Assembly (NCBI GenBank): GCA_012931725.1 | Contig: CM022949.1 | Location: 70,763,356 to 70,827,355 of the forward strand | Source of the DNA: Litsea cubeba | Lineage: Eukaryota > Streptophyta > Magnoliopsida > Laurales > Lauraceae | DNA: 64,000 nt | Reading direction: 5' to 3' | Shown here: positions 1 through 10,446 of the stretch, one piece after another | Numbering within the stretch: position 1 is the stretch's first letter | Layout: every line of letters starts with the position of its first letter | Translations under genes and position numbers: made by a program | The notes under the pieces: generated by a model | Told to the model about the DNA's origin: nothing | What the model saw: only the letters and a program-made list of their open reading frames with translations | The model's database searches: none

Positions 1-1327
1 TAAAATAAAAAGGAAACTATACTATAGGAATTCTTATCGAAAGATGAGTCCAACTTTCCAAGTAAAGAAACCTACTCAAAGTTGGAAACCTCTCACAAGT
101 AGTTCCTATTATGGCCAACCCACATGATTATAAATCACACCATGGCCCACAAGTCAATAATTTAGCTAGAGTCAAATTCATGTATGACATCAAAGGCCTA
201 TTTGAATTTAAACTCAAAATTATTTTTCCACTAAAATAATTCAACCACATGTCATCTAAACAAATTAGAAAACCATGCCAATATAGGAAAGTGACTAGAG
301 AAGGGACCAAAAGACATATTTGCCCTTGGCTCCCAAAATGTCCATGCTAAACCAATAGCAACATTAAGACCATTTTAACCTTAACTCATTCCACTAAAGA
401 GTTATGGTTGAACTCCAGGAACAAATATTTAATATGATTTTAAGCTAGTCAGAAAGTGACAGTTGTCTTCGACCTACTAAGTGAAATGACCAAAATGCCC
501 CTCTATGTAACATCCATAATCAAGTCAGGTTATCAAAGGCACTATCAACCTTCTAGATTACATCTCAACCTTAGAACTTCATATCCTTGACTTAATCATC
601 ATCCGGATATCATTCTCTTGGTCCAGGGAGTGACCCACAAGTTCAATATCCTTATGGAACATCCATATACTAAGATCTTAGATTTTGATGATTAATCGGA
701 TAATTCTAAGGGGACGATCACTCCATCGTTAGATGGCATAGATTCTTTATTGCATCTGTACGTCCCAACTGATCAAGCCCGAGCACCCAAAACACAGAGC
801 TGTTGACCCATGTGAAGTATCTCACCCATAGTGAATTAAAGCACAAGAACTCGACTCCGTCAGTTCATCCACAAATGCTCAAGATTAAGAGCACTGGTCA
901 CTCAGTAGCATGAGGTGACTCGATCTCTCTCAGTGATAGTACTATTTTAGAGATCACACCTACAATGGTCCTGTTCAATGCATGACATATGCACTAATGA
1001 GATAAATCTGGGAAAAGCCTCTCGTGACTTAGGTAAGTCACCCTGAATACAGGAGAGTATCTCACTATAACTTACACCAAGATGAAGTGCCCAACTCCAT
1101 CTCTCAGTTATGAACAAATTTATTGTTTTCAGTTTCCATGAGTCAGACCTATCTGTGTGAAGCCACTGTACACCTAATTCATTTACTAGAAACAATGGGC
1201 CGTACACAACCATACATATATACATGTTTAAAGAGAAAAGAGTCATTCCATTAAATAACCAGTAAATATCCAGTAACATAGATGAAAGTGCAGCCAGTGG
1301 GCTTTAGGGCATACACCAATCCCAACA
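1..1327 (-). repeat. E1 3' LTR (truncated by window edge)
   Basis: This is the inner 1.3 kb of the 3' LTR of the minus-strand copia element E1. It matches 28,114-29,449 almost base for base. Read on the minus strand it begins TGTTGGGATTGG at 1,327, directly after a polypurine tract, which fixes the orientation. The full LTR, measured from the right-hand copy, is about 2,030 bp, so roughly 700 bp lie left of the window. It contains no gene; the small ORFs in it are not conserved coding sequence. Confidence 0.9.
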
Positions 1328-1342
1328 AACTCCCACTTGCAC
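1328..1342 (-). other. E1 polypurine tract
   Basis: On the minus strand this reads GCAAGTGGGAGTT and abuts the LTR start. That is the expected place and composition of the plus-strand primer of a copia element. Confidence 0.75.
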
Positions 1343-1349
1343 TAAAGAT

Positions 1350-2246
1350 CACGACTTCCTAACCTAACTCCCATAGACTCAACATGAGAAGTAAACACTT
1401 TCTCAGTAAGAGTCTTAGTGAATGGGTCAGCTAAGTTATTTGCTGAGGCAATCTGCTCCCCCACTATTTCTCTTTCCTAGATGAATTCCTGGATCAAGTG
1501 GTACTTTCTCTGAATGTGCTTGCCTTTCTTGTAATTCCGGGCTATTTGCACTGTGCTATAGCACCAGAGTTATCGCAGTACATGACAATCGGTTTTTGCA
1601 CTGCAGGAACAACTCCTAATTCCAATAGAAATTTTCTGAGCCATACTGCTTCCTTTGCAGCTTCCGATGCCGCCACATACTCTTCTTCCATGGTAAAATC
1701 AGCAGTACAGGATTGCTTGACACTCCTCCATGATATAGCCCCTCCTGATAGAGTAAAGACGTATCCTGAAGTAGACTTTCTAGCATCTCTATCAGATTGG
1801 AAATCAGAATCTGTATACCCCAAAGGCGTTAGATCATCTGCTCGATAGGTTAGCATAAAATCTTTTGTTCTCCGTAGATACTTGAATATATGCTTAATAG
1901 CTGTCCAATGCATAGGTTCAGGGTTTGACTGATATCTGCTAACCATGCCAGCGGCAAAGCAAATATCGGGTCTAGTACATAATATTGCATACATGAGGCT
2001 TCCAACAGCAGATGCATATGGAACTCTCCTCATGTTCTCTATCTCTTCAGGTGTCTTTGGACATTGATCTCGAGATAGTGGTACTCCATGTCTAGAAGGC
2101 AGCAAGCCCTTCTTGGAGTCATGCAAGTTAAACTTGACCAATATCTTCTCAATATATGAAGACTGGGATAAGGCTAACATCTTATTCTTTTGATCTCGCA
2201 AAAGCTTGATCCCTAAGATATAGCTGGCCTCATCCAAATTCTTCAT
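1350..2246 (-). pseudogene. E1 pol, RNase H part (copia), broken
   Basis: This is the C-terminal part of the E1 copia polyprotein. RNase H degrades the RNA strand of the RNA/DNA hybrid during reverse transcription in the virus-like particle. The open part (2,246 down to 1,542) holds the copia connection region and RNase H motifs: GSLMYAILCTRPDICFA, a first acidic motif GYTDSDFQSD, ARKSTSGYVF, EEEYVAASEA and CDNSGAIA. A stop after AIAQ, near 1,542, interrupts it. Weak similarity to a copia RNase H tail (PFTKTLTEKVF-like) continues in shifted frames to about 1,350, next to the polypurine tract. Two changes look odd: the usual DADWA motif reads DSDFQ, and the usual AEY reads EEY. The copy is probably inactive. 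Confidence 0.85.
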
Positions 2247-2252
2247 CTGAAA

Positions 2253-3050
2253 TTAAGAGGATAACCAAACCTTTGTGGATGACAATATACCTACATCATT
2301 TCCAATGAGCAATATGTCATCTATATACAAAACAAAAAATGCAACTGCTTTTCCACTTCCTTTCTTATACACACATGGTTCATTAATGTTTTGATCAAAG
2401 CCAAAAGATTTGACTGCCTGATTAAACTTGATGTTCCATGCTCTAGATGCTTGCTTAAGTCTATAAATGGACTTCTTAAGTTTACAAACCATGTTATCTT
2501 GGCCACTAGCAATGAAACCCTCTGGTTGCATCATATAGATGCATTCGTCAAGACTTCCATTAAGAAAAGCTGTCTTGACATCCATCTGCCATATCTCGTA
2601 GTCATAATGACATGCGATGGCCAAGAGAATCCTTATGGACTTAAGCATAGCCACTGGTGAAAAGGTTTCCTCATAATCGATACCCTCTTTCTGAGTATAT
2701 CCTTTCGCCACTAGTCTTGCTTTGAAGGTTTCCACCTTCCCATCCACTCCTCTCTTCCTCTTGTAGATCCACTTGCACCCTATGGGTTTAATCCCTTTAG
2801 GTACATTCACAAGTTTCCAGACTTGATTGGAATACAAAGAATCCAATTCAAATTTCATCGCTTGCTGCCACATGTCAGCATCTATATCCATCACTGCTTC
2901 ATCGTAACTAGCAGGATCCTCAACCAGATCTTCGGAGTCTGTCTTAAAAGACATTCCTAGATATCTTTCAGGCTGGCTTGAAATTCTCACACTACGACGA
3001 GGCTCCGGAGTGTAAAAAGGAATATCCTGTTCATCTACCACCTCAAGACC
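2253..3050 (-). pseudogene. E1 pol, reverse transcriptase part (copia)
   Basis: This is copia reverse transcriptase (RVT_2 type), which copies element RNA into DNA. The frame shows the family's landmarks in order: WQQAMKFELDSLYSNQVWKLV, KWIYKRKRGVDG, ARLVAKGYTQKEGIDYEETF, the first catalytic Asp in WQMDVKTAFLNG, KLKKSIYRLKQASRAW, and the catalytic box LYIDDILLIGND. It ends near 2,253 in shifted frame relative to RNase H. Upstream it is out of frame with the integrase segment, through a single-base loss near 3,103. All residues of the YIDD box are intact, so decay is by frameshift rather than by active-site loss. Confidence 0.88.
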
Positions 3051-3061
3051 TGGTACAGATG

Positions 3062-3513
3062 TTATAGGAGATCCCGAAAGAATCTCCTTAAGGGTTTCTT
3101 TAAACTAAGCTCTTGGTACATCATACAATCATCCTCCAAGTACCTAGCATGAGTGCTGATAAGCACTTTTTGCTCCTTTGGATGATAAAAGATGCCACCT
3201 CTCGTTCCCTTAGGATACCCAATGAAGTAGCACATTTCCGATCTGGGTTCCAGCTTGGTAGCTTTATCATTCAGTGCATAGGCTGGACAACCCCAAATGT
3301 GGATATGTCTTAAACTGGGTTTTCGACCTGTCCACATTTCTTGCGGTGTCCTAGGCACTGATTTAGAAGGTACCAGATTTAAAATGTATGCTGCTGCTTG
3401 TAGGGCATATCCCCAAAAAGATATAGGTAGGGTTGCATGACTCGTCATTGACCTTACCATATCAAGATGGGTACGGTTTCTTCTCTCCGCTACACCATTT
3501 TGCTGGGGTGTAC
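3062..3513 (-). pseudogene. E1 integrase, C-terminal half (split by E2)
   Basis: This segment starts exactly at the E2 insertion point with PQQNGVAERRNRT, which carries the catalytic Glu of the DD35E integrase core. It runs through the copia integrase C-terminal region (FWGYALQAAAYILNLVPSKSV, WGCPAYA, CYFIGYPKGTRGG). Its missing N-terminal half lies 20.4 kb away at 23,890-24,338. Bases read upstream of 3,513 belong to the E2 LTR, so the first ~20 residues of the open frame here are not integrase. A frameshift near 3,103 separates it from the reverse transcriptase. Confidence 0.87.
3509..3513. other. E2 target-site duplication, left copy (tgtac)
   Basis: tgtac stands immediately left of the E2 LTR and is repeated at 23,890-23,894 immediately right of the other LTR. 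Five bp is the usual copia duplication. Confidence 0.9.
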
Positions 3514-5340
3514 TATTGGAAATAAGGTGGGCCTCTAGGATAGGTTTCAAAACTTTTGACCCACTTGACGCAGGGATCAACTATCCAGAAGGCTATAAAA
3601 CCCAGTCCAAGATCTATGTCCTCAATCTCGGCTATCATGATCAGTAAATACAATCTATCTAGAAGATAGAAACAGCAACTAACAAGCATCCATAATAATC
3701 TACAACATGCAAGGAAGTGGATTATACCTTTGGAGCTCGATTGTGCTCTAATGGAGAAGTTGCGTCTTTCTTTGATGATGAAACGCTTTCACTAATCAAA
3801 TATGAATCTCAAAGACCTCTTGATCTTCCACGCTATGACCCGTATCAGATTCTCCTTTTTCTCAAGAAGATGGTGGGATCTCCAAGAGAAAACTGCTAGG
3901 AACTCTAGGGAGGAACTAGAAAGAGAACTAGAAGAGGGAGAGGAGAAGAGGCATGTGCAACACTTGCACAAAGAAGCCTTGGGCGTGAATCCCTAGGTGG
4001 ATGTATGCATGGACGTGCAACACCTTGCCCTCCTCTATTTATAGCTTAAAAGCAATTAATCCACCTCCTCTTTCTAATTGAAATAGAAGTCTCACTTCTC
4101 TAACAATTAGTAACTCTCTTCTATTACTAGTTAAGATAGAAGTCTTACTTCTACAATAATTAGTAACTTAATATATCATAATTAGAAGTCTCACTTCAAA
4201 TATGATTAGTAACTTTCCAATTCCTTTCTAATTAAAATAGAAGTCTCACTTGTACTAAAATTAGTAAGTCTATTATTATCACTATTAGAAGTCCCACTTC
4301 AAATAGAAATAGTAACTTTCCTTTTAGAGTTCAACTAGAATTAGATACTTTCTAATAATTGGGCTAGCGTGGGGACCACTAGGGATTCCTTAGAAAGCTG
4401 GCTCCAACTGGGACTCGCGACCCCACATCTCAGGTGTAATCCGGGCCCACTGTTAATTGCAAATAACTCCACTATATAAATGCAATTGAACTCCAGTCTT
4501 AGGAATATTACATAGAAGACCTTAGACTTCCACATTACCATAAGTAGGCCCCTCTATCAATATCCATGGATCAATTAGACCTGTCTTCCAAACTAGATCC
4601 ATATCTTATTATCCTTGAGCCCCAATTAATTATAATGATCATAGGTACCTTTCCAATTAACTCTTAATCGGAATGGGTGCGCACTTACCAATGATAAATC
4701 CATTAATTGGCACAAGGGGATATTAAAGATAGATTCCATCTTGACCATTGAATCTTCCCACAGCTCTACTACCACATACCCAAATCACCGAGGTGTTGAC
4801 CTACAGTTGGCCTCACTCATTGGTGACTCAAAGCAAATGAATAGATAGAAACTTGAGTTCATTAATGTCTCAGGATTGAGAGCCTATTGCTAGGGAATTA
4901 TGAGAGCAGACCTTAAAGTAAAGACAGTGTTTATAAGGTGCTTCTCATGGTCCTTCAATACATCCAATGTACCAGCACTATAATCCAGAATCTTCCATTC
5001 TGATGATCGAGACAAATCACACTATCTCATAGTGGTCAAAGTGCTATAACCTTGTCAGTATGAGATGTCCAGTCTCATCACTGGTTGTGAAGATATTTAA
5101 GTATAAGATTTGTCACACATGTCTCCCGTATGTGGATCTCATCCATACACATGTGTTACATCTAATATACTTGTGGACTCTGGTTCATCTCATGAACCAT
5201 CATGTCATTCGTATTGGTTATGTGCAAGTATATAATAAATCATCATTCATCTCATGAAAAGTAAGCATGAATATATGAATAAATAAATAATTTAATCAAT
5301 TTATTATATCATCTACTGGATTGAGTCCATAAAACTAACA
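3514..5340 (-). repeat. E2 3' LTR
   Basis: This 1,827-bp LTR is repeated at 22,032-23,889. On the minus strand it starts TGTTAGTTTTATGG at 5,340. Its far end at 3,514 reads ta where the partner has tg, so the terminal CA has become TA (a C-to-T change on the element strand). A TATA box for the minus strand (CTATAAATAG) lies near 4,036-4,045. The stretch 4,060-4,350 is built of short repeats of the type 'agaagtctcacttc...attagtaact' (about seven imperfect copies, roughly 35-50 bp apart), upstream of that TATA box. Confidence 0.92.
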
Positions 5341-5584
5341 ATCTCCCACTTGGGCTCAATGCCAGATAGAGTTGCATCTCATGCACATCCCTTTTACATC
5401 CTGCTCAAAGACTTTGGTAGTCAAAGGCTTAGTAAAGGGATCTACCAGATTGTCTACAGAGGCTATCTTAGTGATCGTACATCACCTCTCTGCACAATCT
5501 ATCTGACCATGTATAACTTCCTCTGTACATGCTTTTTGGCTCTTGGGTTCCTTGGACTTAGGGACTGCCCTGCTGTTATCACAA
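5341..5584 (-). pseudogene. E2 polypurine tract and end of RNase H remnant
   Basis: The polypurine tract (GCCCAAGTGGGAGAT on the minus strand, 5,341-5,356) abuts the LTR. The rest matches the end of the copia RNase H region by comparison with E1 (1,343-1,570), with no long open frame. E3 interrupts it at 5,584/16,850, within the stretch equivalent to the Asp-containing CDNSGAI region of E1. Confidence 0.65.
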
Positions 5585-8500
5585 TGTAAGACCCCGACCC
5601 GAGAGACCTCGTTTAGAGTTGATTAAGTTGTGTTTTAGTTTAAGTGTGTTTAGTGGTTTTTGGATTAGTTGGGGATTAGAATAGCTTTTATAATAGCTTT
5701 GGGGAATTTGGAGAGCCTTTTTATTTGTGGGACCCTTTGGGGGTTCTTGTTACGAATTGTGCGAGATTGGGGTTTACCGATGATTTCCAAGAATCGTGTT
5801 TTTAACCCCATTGGACTTATCTTGTTAATCCCTACAACTTCCATGATGACATCGTTTTCATTCGAGGAACTTAAACCCGATTTTTCACTAATTGAGGGTA
5901 AAATGGTCTTTTTACCCAAAATCTGGACACCGATTTCAATGTCACCAAAATGTGCAAAATATATACTTTTTGGAAACTAGAAATTTTTCCGATCAACTTT
6001 GTCTTCTTCGTCGAATTCGTTTGAAGCCCCGAAAACCATGTTTTGAGCCCGAGAAGTCCTTTAAGTTGTGGGCCCCATCCTCACTTACTATATATAGAAA
6101 GCTTCTTCTTCATTGTTCCCATTTTTGGCAAAAACCCTAGAGGAGAAGAGAAATCCCAGCCCTAAGGGTTTTCCCTTACCCTTTTCTTGCCTCTTCATCT
6201 TCAATCCTCACTAAGCTAGTGCTAATGGAAAATTAGGGGCTACAATCTTCTTCCTCATCTCAAGGACTTCACCTTGACACCAATTTTGAAGAAAACCGCC
6301 CACTCCAAGACTTCCTTTGGACAACACCTTGCCTTTTGAAGAACTTCTTTGTAAGTGATTTTCCTAAAAGTTTTATAATCTTGTTTGTTTAGCCCTAGGG
6401 AAACTCCATTTTGATTATTGAAAGATCTCGTTTTGTTTTACTTGGATTTTGATATTTAGGGTTTGGATTTGGGGGTTTTGTGCATAGGTGTTTGATTGTG
6501 GACTTAAGAGGTGTCTAGAGCTCAATTTGATTTGCATTGGACCCAAGGCAAGTGGATGAATGGATTTATTTCTTGCTTTCTTGCTATTAAAGATTTGAAC
6601 CCTCATTTATTGCTTTTACCCAAGTCATCTTTATGAGTTTTCATGATTTTGGAAACATGCATAATATTAGACTACTTATAGTTCTCTTGGAGAACATGTG
6701 TTTTATTGTCTTGCTTTTAGATCATTTATGATCATTTATGGATTTTCATCTAATGGAGATGTCTTGCATTGAATGAAGTGGAAGTGATGAAGAGATGAAT
6801 GATTTATTGGAATGATTGTTAGAGGAGTTGATGATGAAATGAATGGGTTAAAAGGAAGGTTTGAGACCCTTAATTGTATGTATAAAAGGATGCCCAAAGG
6901 ATAATGAAAGGGGGAGAAAAGGAAGGAACGGACTGTACTCAGAAATGAGTTTCTGGATAGTTCGCTCGAGCGACCGTGACACATCGCTCGAGCGAACCCG
7001 TCACAGAACCTCATTGGCTCGAGCCAACCACTCTGATCGCTCGAGCCAACCACTCTGATCGCTCGAGCCAACCTGATCCAACATAATCTGAGCAGGTCCG
7101 CTCAAGCGAACCTTAAAGTCCGCTCGAGCGAACCCCAAACAGAGAGCTGTTCGCCCGAGCGAACCTCCCAGTTCGCTCGAGCGAACTGCCTGTCTGTCAT
7201 GGGTCAATGCCTAAGGGTTTGAAACTTATTTTTAGGCTTGGGGAGGTATCATATGGAGCCCCAATGCCATGTAAGGCGTTATATGAAGCCCGGAAGAAGG
7301 AGAAACCTCATCATGGAGATTCCATGAGGTCTTCTAGATTGACCAATGTGTATAAGGACCCAGAATGTCCCTAACTCTTAAAGAGTACCAAAATTTCATC
7401 ATAACCGACATACGGGACCCTATTCGCACTGATTCAATTCTAGAAACCCTTTTGTTAGCCTGTAAAGATATTGGGAACTATTTGTATTTGATTTTCAATC
7501 AATCCCCTATTTTGAGATTTCAATCGTGATTTGTGAGTACTCTCGAACCGAGAACATTGTGTTACCATATTGTTAATTTATTTAGACCCGTCCCGACTTT
7601 TATACGTTTTGTACCTATGGGTTCCCGCCCCGTTATGTGTATTTATTTGTTTTGATTTTCGCATGTTACCTATGAGTCGGCACCACTAAGCTTGGATAAC
7701 CTTATCGGTTTGATCCACCGGTTTGGATATCCCCCTTCAGTTATACCCGCTGCAGCATGGTTCCCGCCTCGCCCCGATATACCCGGTTCGCTACCGTGGT
7801 CCCGCAGAGTATTATATGTATTTATTATATAAAAATCGTTGATTCTCCTCACCTCGTGTGACTGAGGTCAACGTCGTTGATTCTCCTCACTTCGTGTGAC
7901 TGAGGTCAATGTCCCGATGTGCTCTTATCACTTTTGTGAGAGAGGATTTAGCTTTGTGTGGTTGCCATCTTGTTAGTCCCCGAATCATTGGTACCTCTAC
8001 ATGATTTTATCGCATATGTATCTCTTTTACATGAAGCATCATTCTTTTATGAAAATTTATTGTTTATCTAGATTCTACTATGTTTCTAAAGGCATCATTG
8101 TTTTGAGTTATTGTTATATGTTTTCACCCACCTGCCAGACCGTCGTGTCTGATCCATTTATTTTGGTACTCAGGTCCCGAGCTTATTGCCGTTGAGGAGG
8201 AGCCAGAGGAGGCGGTCGGTGAACCGCAGCGAGTGATTGAGTGGCAAGCCGATGATGTCATGTAGACATTCGGCCTTGCCTTGAGAACGATACACTTTGG
8301 GAATTTATGATATCTTTATTTTAGGTTTCATTTGGTTGTACGGTCTTTGTTGACCGTTATTTTGGGGCATTAATCAACTGATATTTTGTAAATATACTTA
8401 ACTTTATTTTTGGGGAAATATGCTTATGATCACTGCTCATTCTGATATCTTGTCATGTTAACCATAAATCAGTCTTGTTTATGGATTTGAATGGTATTAG

Positions 8501-8741
8501 TATGGTTTGCTACACGCTTCCGCAATCTTGAGAATGTGTTTGATATGGTTACATGTGAGATGATGTGTAAAGATAATCCTCACCGCGGAAACCTGTGGGA
8601 AATCACGTGCACGGATAAATGTTCTTTTAATTCCGTGTGCGGTGTAGCCAAAGAGATGCACGTGGCGCGGCATCACCCCGACCACTGTCCCGATCCCGGA
8701 CTCGGCCTCTTTTCCCATAGTCCCGGTCCGGGGTCGCGACA
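5585..8741 (+). repeat. E3 5' LTR (gypsy, 3,157 bp)
   Basis: This long LTR begins TGTAAGACCCCGACC and ends GGGGTCGCGACA. Its partner is 13,716-16,849. By eye only about 20 substitutions plus one ~21-bp repeat-copy difference separate the two, so insertion was recent. A TATA-like ACTATATATAGAAA lies near 6,088-6,101, leaving a short U3 and a very long R-U5 of about 2.6 kb. Small ORFs inside it occur identically in both LTRs and are not recognised genes. Confidence 0.95.
6961..7187. repeat. Palindrome array CGCTCGAGCG in E3 5' LTR
   Basis: Nine near-perfect palindromes of the type TTCGCTCGAGCGAA or TTGGCTCGAGCCAA lie about 21-33 bp apart. The 3' LTR holds eight, differing by one repeat unit. 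They lie downstream of the TATA box, so they would be in the transcript leader. Confidence 0.9.
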
Positions 8742-8745
8742 GGAC

Positions 8746-8757
8746 TGGTATCAGAGC
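8746..8757 (+). other. E3 primer-binding site (initiator Met tRNA)
   Basis: TGGTATCAGAGC lies four bases after the LTR end. It is complementary to the 3' end of plant initiator methionine tRNA, the usual primer for this group. Confidence 0.92.
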
Positions 8758-8895
8758 GGGACATGTTTCAGGCAATTAAAAGAAACTAGAAATCTTAAGT
8801 ACGTGGCGAGGATTCGTTAGATAGAATCGTGTGAGCAATGTGTGACCACCCCGTGTACTTGATTCATATGTGCTAACAATTTGTTTTACAGCGTT

Positions 8896-10446
8896 ATGCC
8901 ACCTCGCAAAAGAACGGCAAACAGTAATCACGTTGCCAGTAACAGTGAGAATACAGAGCCTATTGTAGAGGAACCGCAAGACAACAACATGCAGAACCAA
9001 TTCCAACAGATGATGCAGGCTATGATTAACCAACAACGCCAGGCAAATGAGAACCAGGCTAGGCTCCAAGCACAAGCATATGAGACGCAGACCAGATTGC
9101 AAGAACAGATGCTTAAGAAAGACGAGGATCATGCTAGGGAGATAGCTCAAATGTAGGCACATTTGTTGGGGATATTAGAGAGGAGACCGGAACCAATCCT
9201 AGTTGCGCCACCTGGTCCGGTGAATATTAGCGGGAATGATCCTAATGTGTTGTATGAGCGGTTCAGGAAGAGAGGACCGAAAGAATTTTTGGGGACTGAG
9301 GATCCAATGGCAGCAGATGATTGGCTTGAGCACACCGAAAACATATTTGAGATATTCATATGTACCGGTGTAGAACGTGTACAGCTTGCAGCCTCTATGT
9401 TTGTGGGTTTAGCAGATATTTGGTGGAAGACCGTCAAGGCAGAATACAGGACAATGGCTGATGCAGAAGCTTGGGTTAACTTCAAGAGACAGTTTGGAGA
9501 GAAATATATACCTGCACATGTCAAGAGACAAAAGGCAGCAGAATTTCAGCAACTTGTGCAAGGGAACATGACGGTCCTCGAATACCTTACCAAATTCGAG
9601 AGATTGTCAAGGTATGCTCCAGAGCTGATAGACACGGTTGAGAAGAAGATAACCAAGTTCCTTGAGGGACTTCACCCAATTATTGAGAGGGATGCTACCG
9701 GGGTTGTGCCACCCGTTACCTTTGAAGAAGTTGTCAAGAGAGCATACAAATTTGAGAACTTCCACAACAAGATCATCAAGAACCAAGGAAAGGGTCAAGG
9801 CCAGCAGCAAAACTATCAGCAAAGAAACAATCAGAACAAAAGGCCAAGGCAGGAGCAGAATGCACAGAATCCAGTGGCTTGTATCCACTGTGGGAAAAAC
9901 CATGAGAGTGCCAATTGCCGTTTTATTACAGGAGCATGCTTTAGATGTGGCTCCATGAACCACCAAATGAAGGATTGTCCAAGGCCTGATAGACATAATA
10001 GGCAGCAGCAAGGAGCACAGCGTCAGGCACCACCTCAAAATGCATTAGTGGTCCAGAATCAAGCAAGACCACTACAACAACAGGCACCTCAACAACAGTT
10101 TAGGCCACAGCAACAACAGCAACAACAGGCCCGTCAACAAGGGCAGAATCAAAATCAGAATCAGCGTCCTCAGAATCAGAATAGGAATGCACAACAAGGC
10201 AGACAACAGCAAGGACAAAACAGGCCACCACAGAGGGCACAACTCTATGCTGTCAATAGAGCTGATGTAGAGGCTGAAGGCAATGTAGTGGAAGGTACAC
10301 TTCTCGTCTGTGGTTTTGATGCTAAGGTTTTGTTTGACCCTGGCTCTACTCACTCATTCCTGTCTCCAAAATTTGCTAAGTTGATTGATATGCATGCTAG
10401 AGAGTTGAGTTTCATTTTGACTGTGACTACCCCTTTAGGTAAGTAA
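8896..10446 (+). pseudogene. gag: E3 gag, with two premature stops
   Basis: Gag forms the virus-like particle and binds element RNA. The start ATG at 8,896 opens MPPRKRTANSN, a normal chromovirus gag start. A Gln-rich coiled segment follows. The retrotransposon gag domain lies at about residues 150-300 (DDWLEHTENIFEI, LADIWWKTVKAEY). Two zinc knuckles near 9,878-9,976 follow: CIHCGKNHESANC, with a short Cys-His spacing, and CFRCGSMNHQMKDC. Then comes a Gln/Asn-rich linker and the start of protease, with the active site in FDPGSTHSF near 10,336. The frame is interrupted by TAG at 9,154-9,156 and TAA at 10,444-10,446. Each differs by one C-to-T change from a Gln codon, and the frame continues unshifted across both. 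Confidence 0.93.

Noticed and set aside
4341..4541. 66-aa minus ORF repeated at 22,861-23,061
   Set aside because: Lies in the E2 LTR and is duplicated with it; no evidence of coding.
5665..5980. Paired plus and minus ORFs of about 80-100 aa, repeated at 13,796-14,111
   Set aside because: Present in both E3 LTRs only because the LTRs are duplicates; no start context, domain or codon pattern supports translation.
6961..7187. CRISPR-like array (regular short palindromic repeats)
   Set aside because: Spacing and repeat sequence are irregular, spacers are part of a duplicated LTR, and the genome is a plant's. It is an LTR repeat array.
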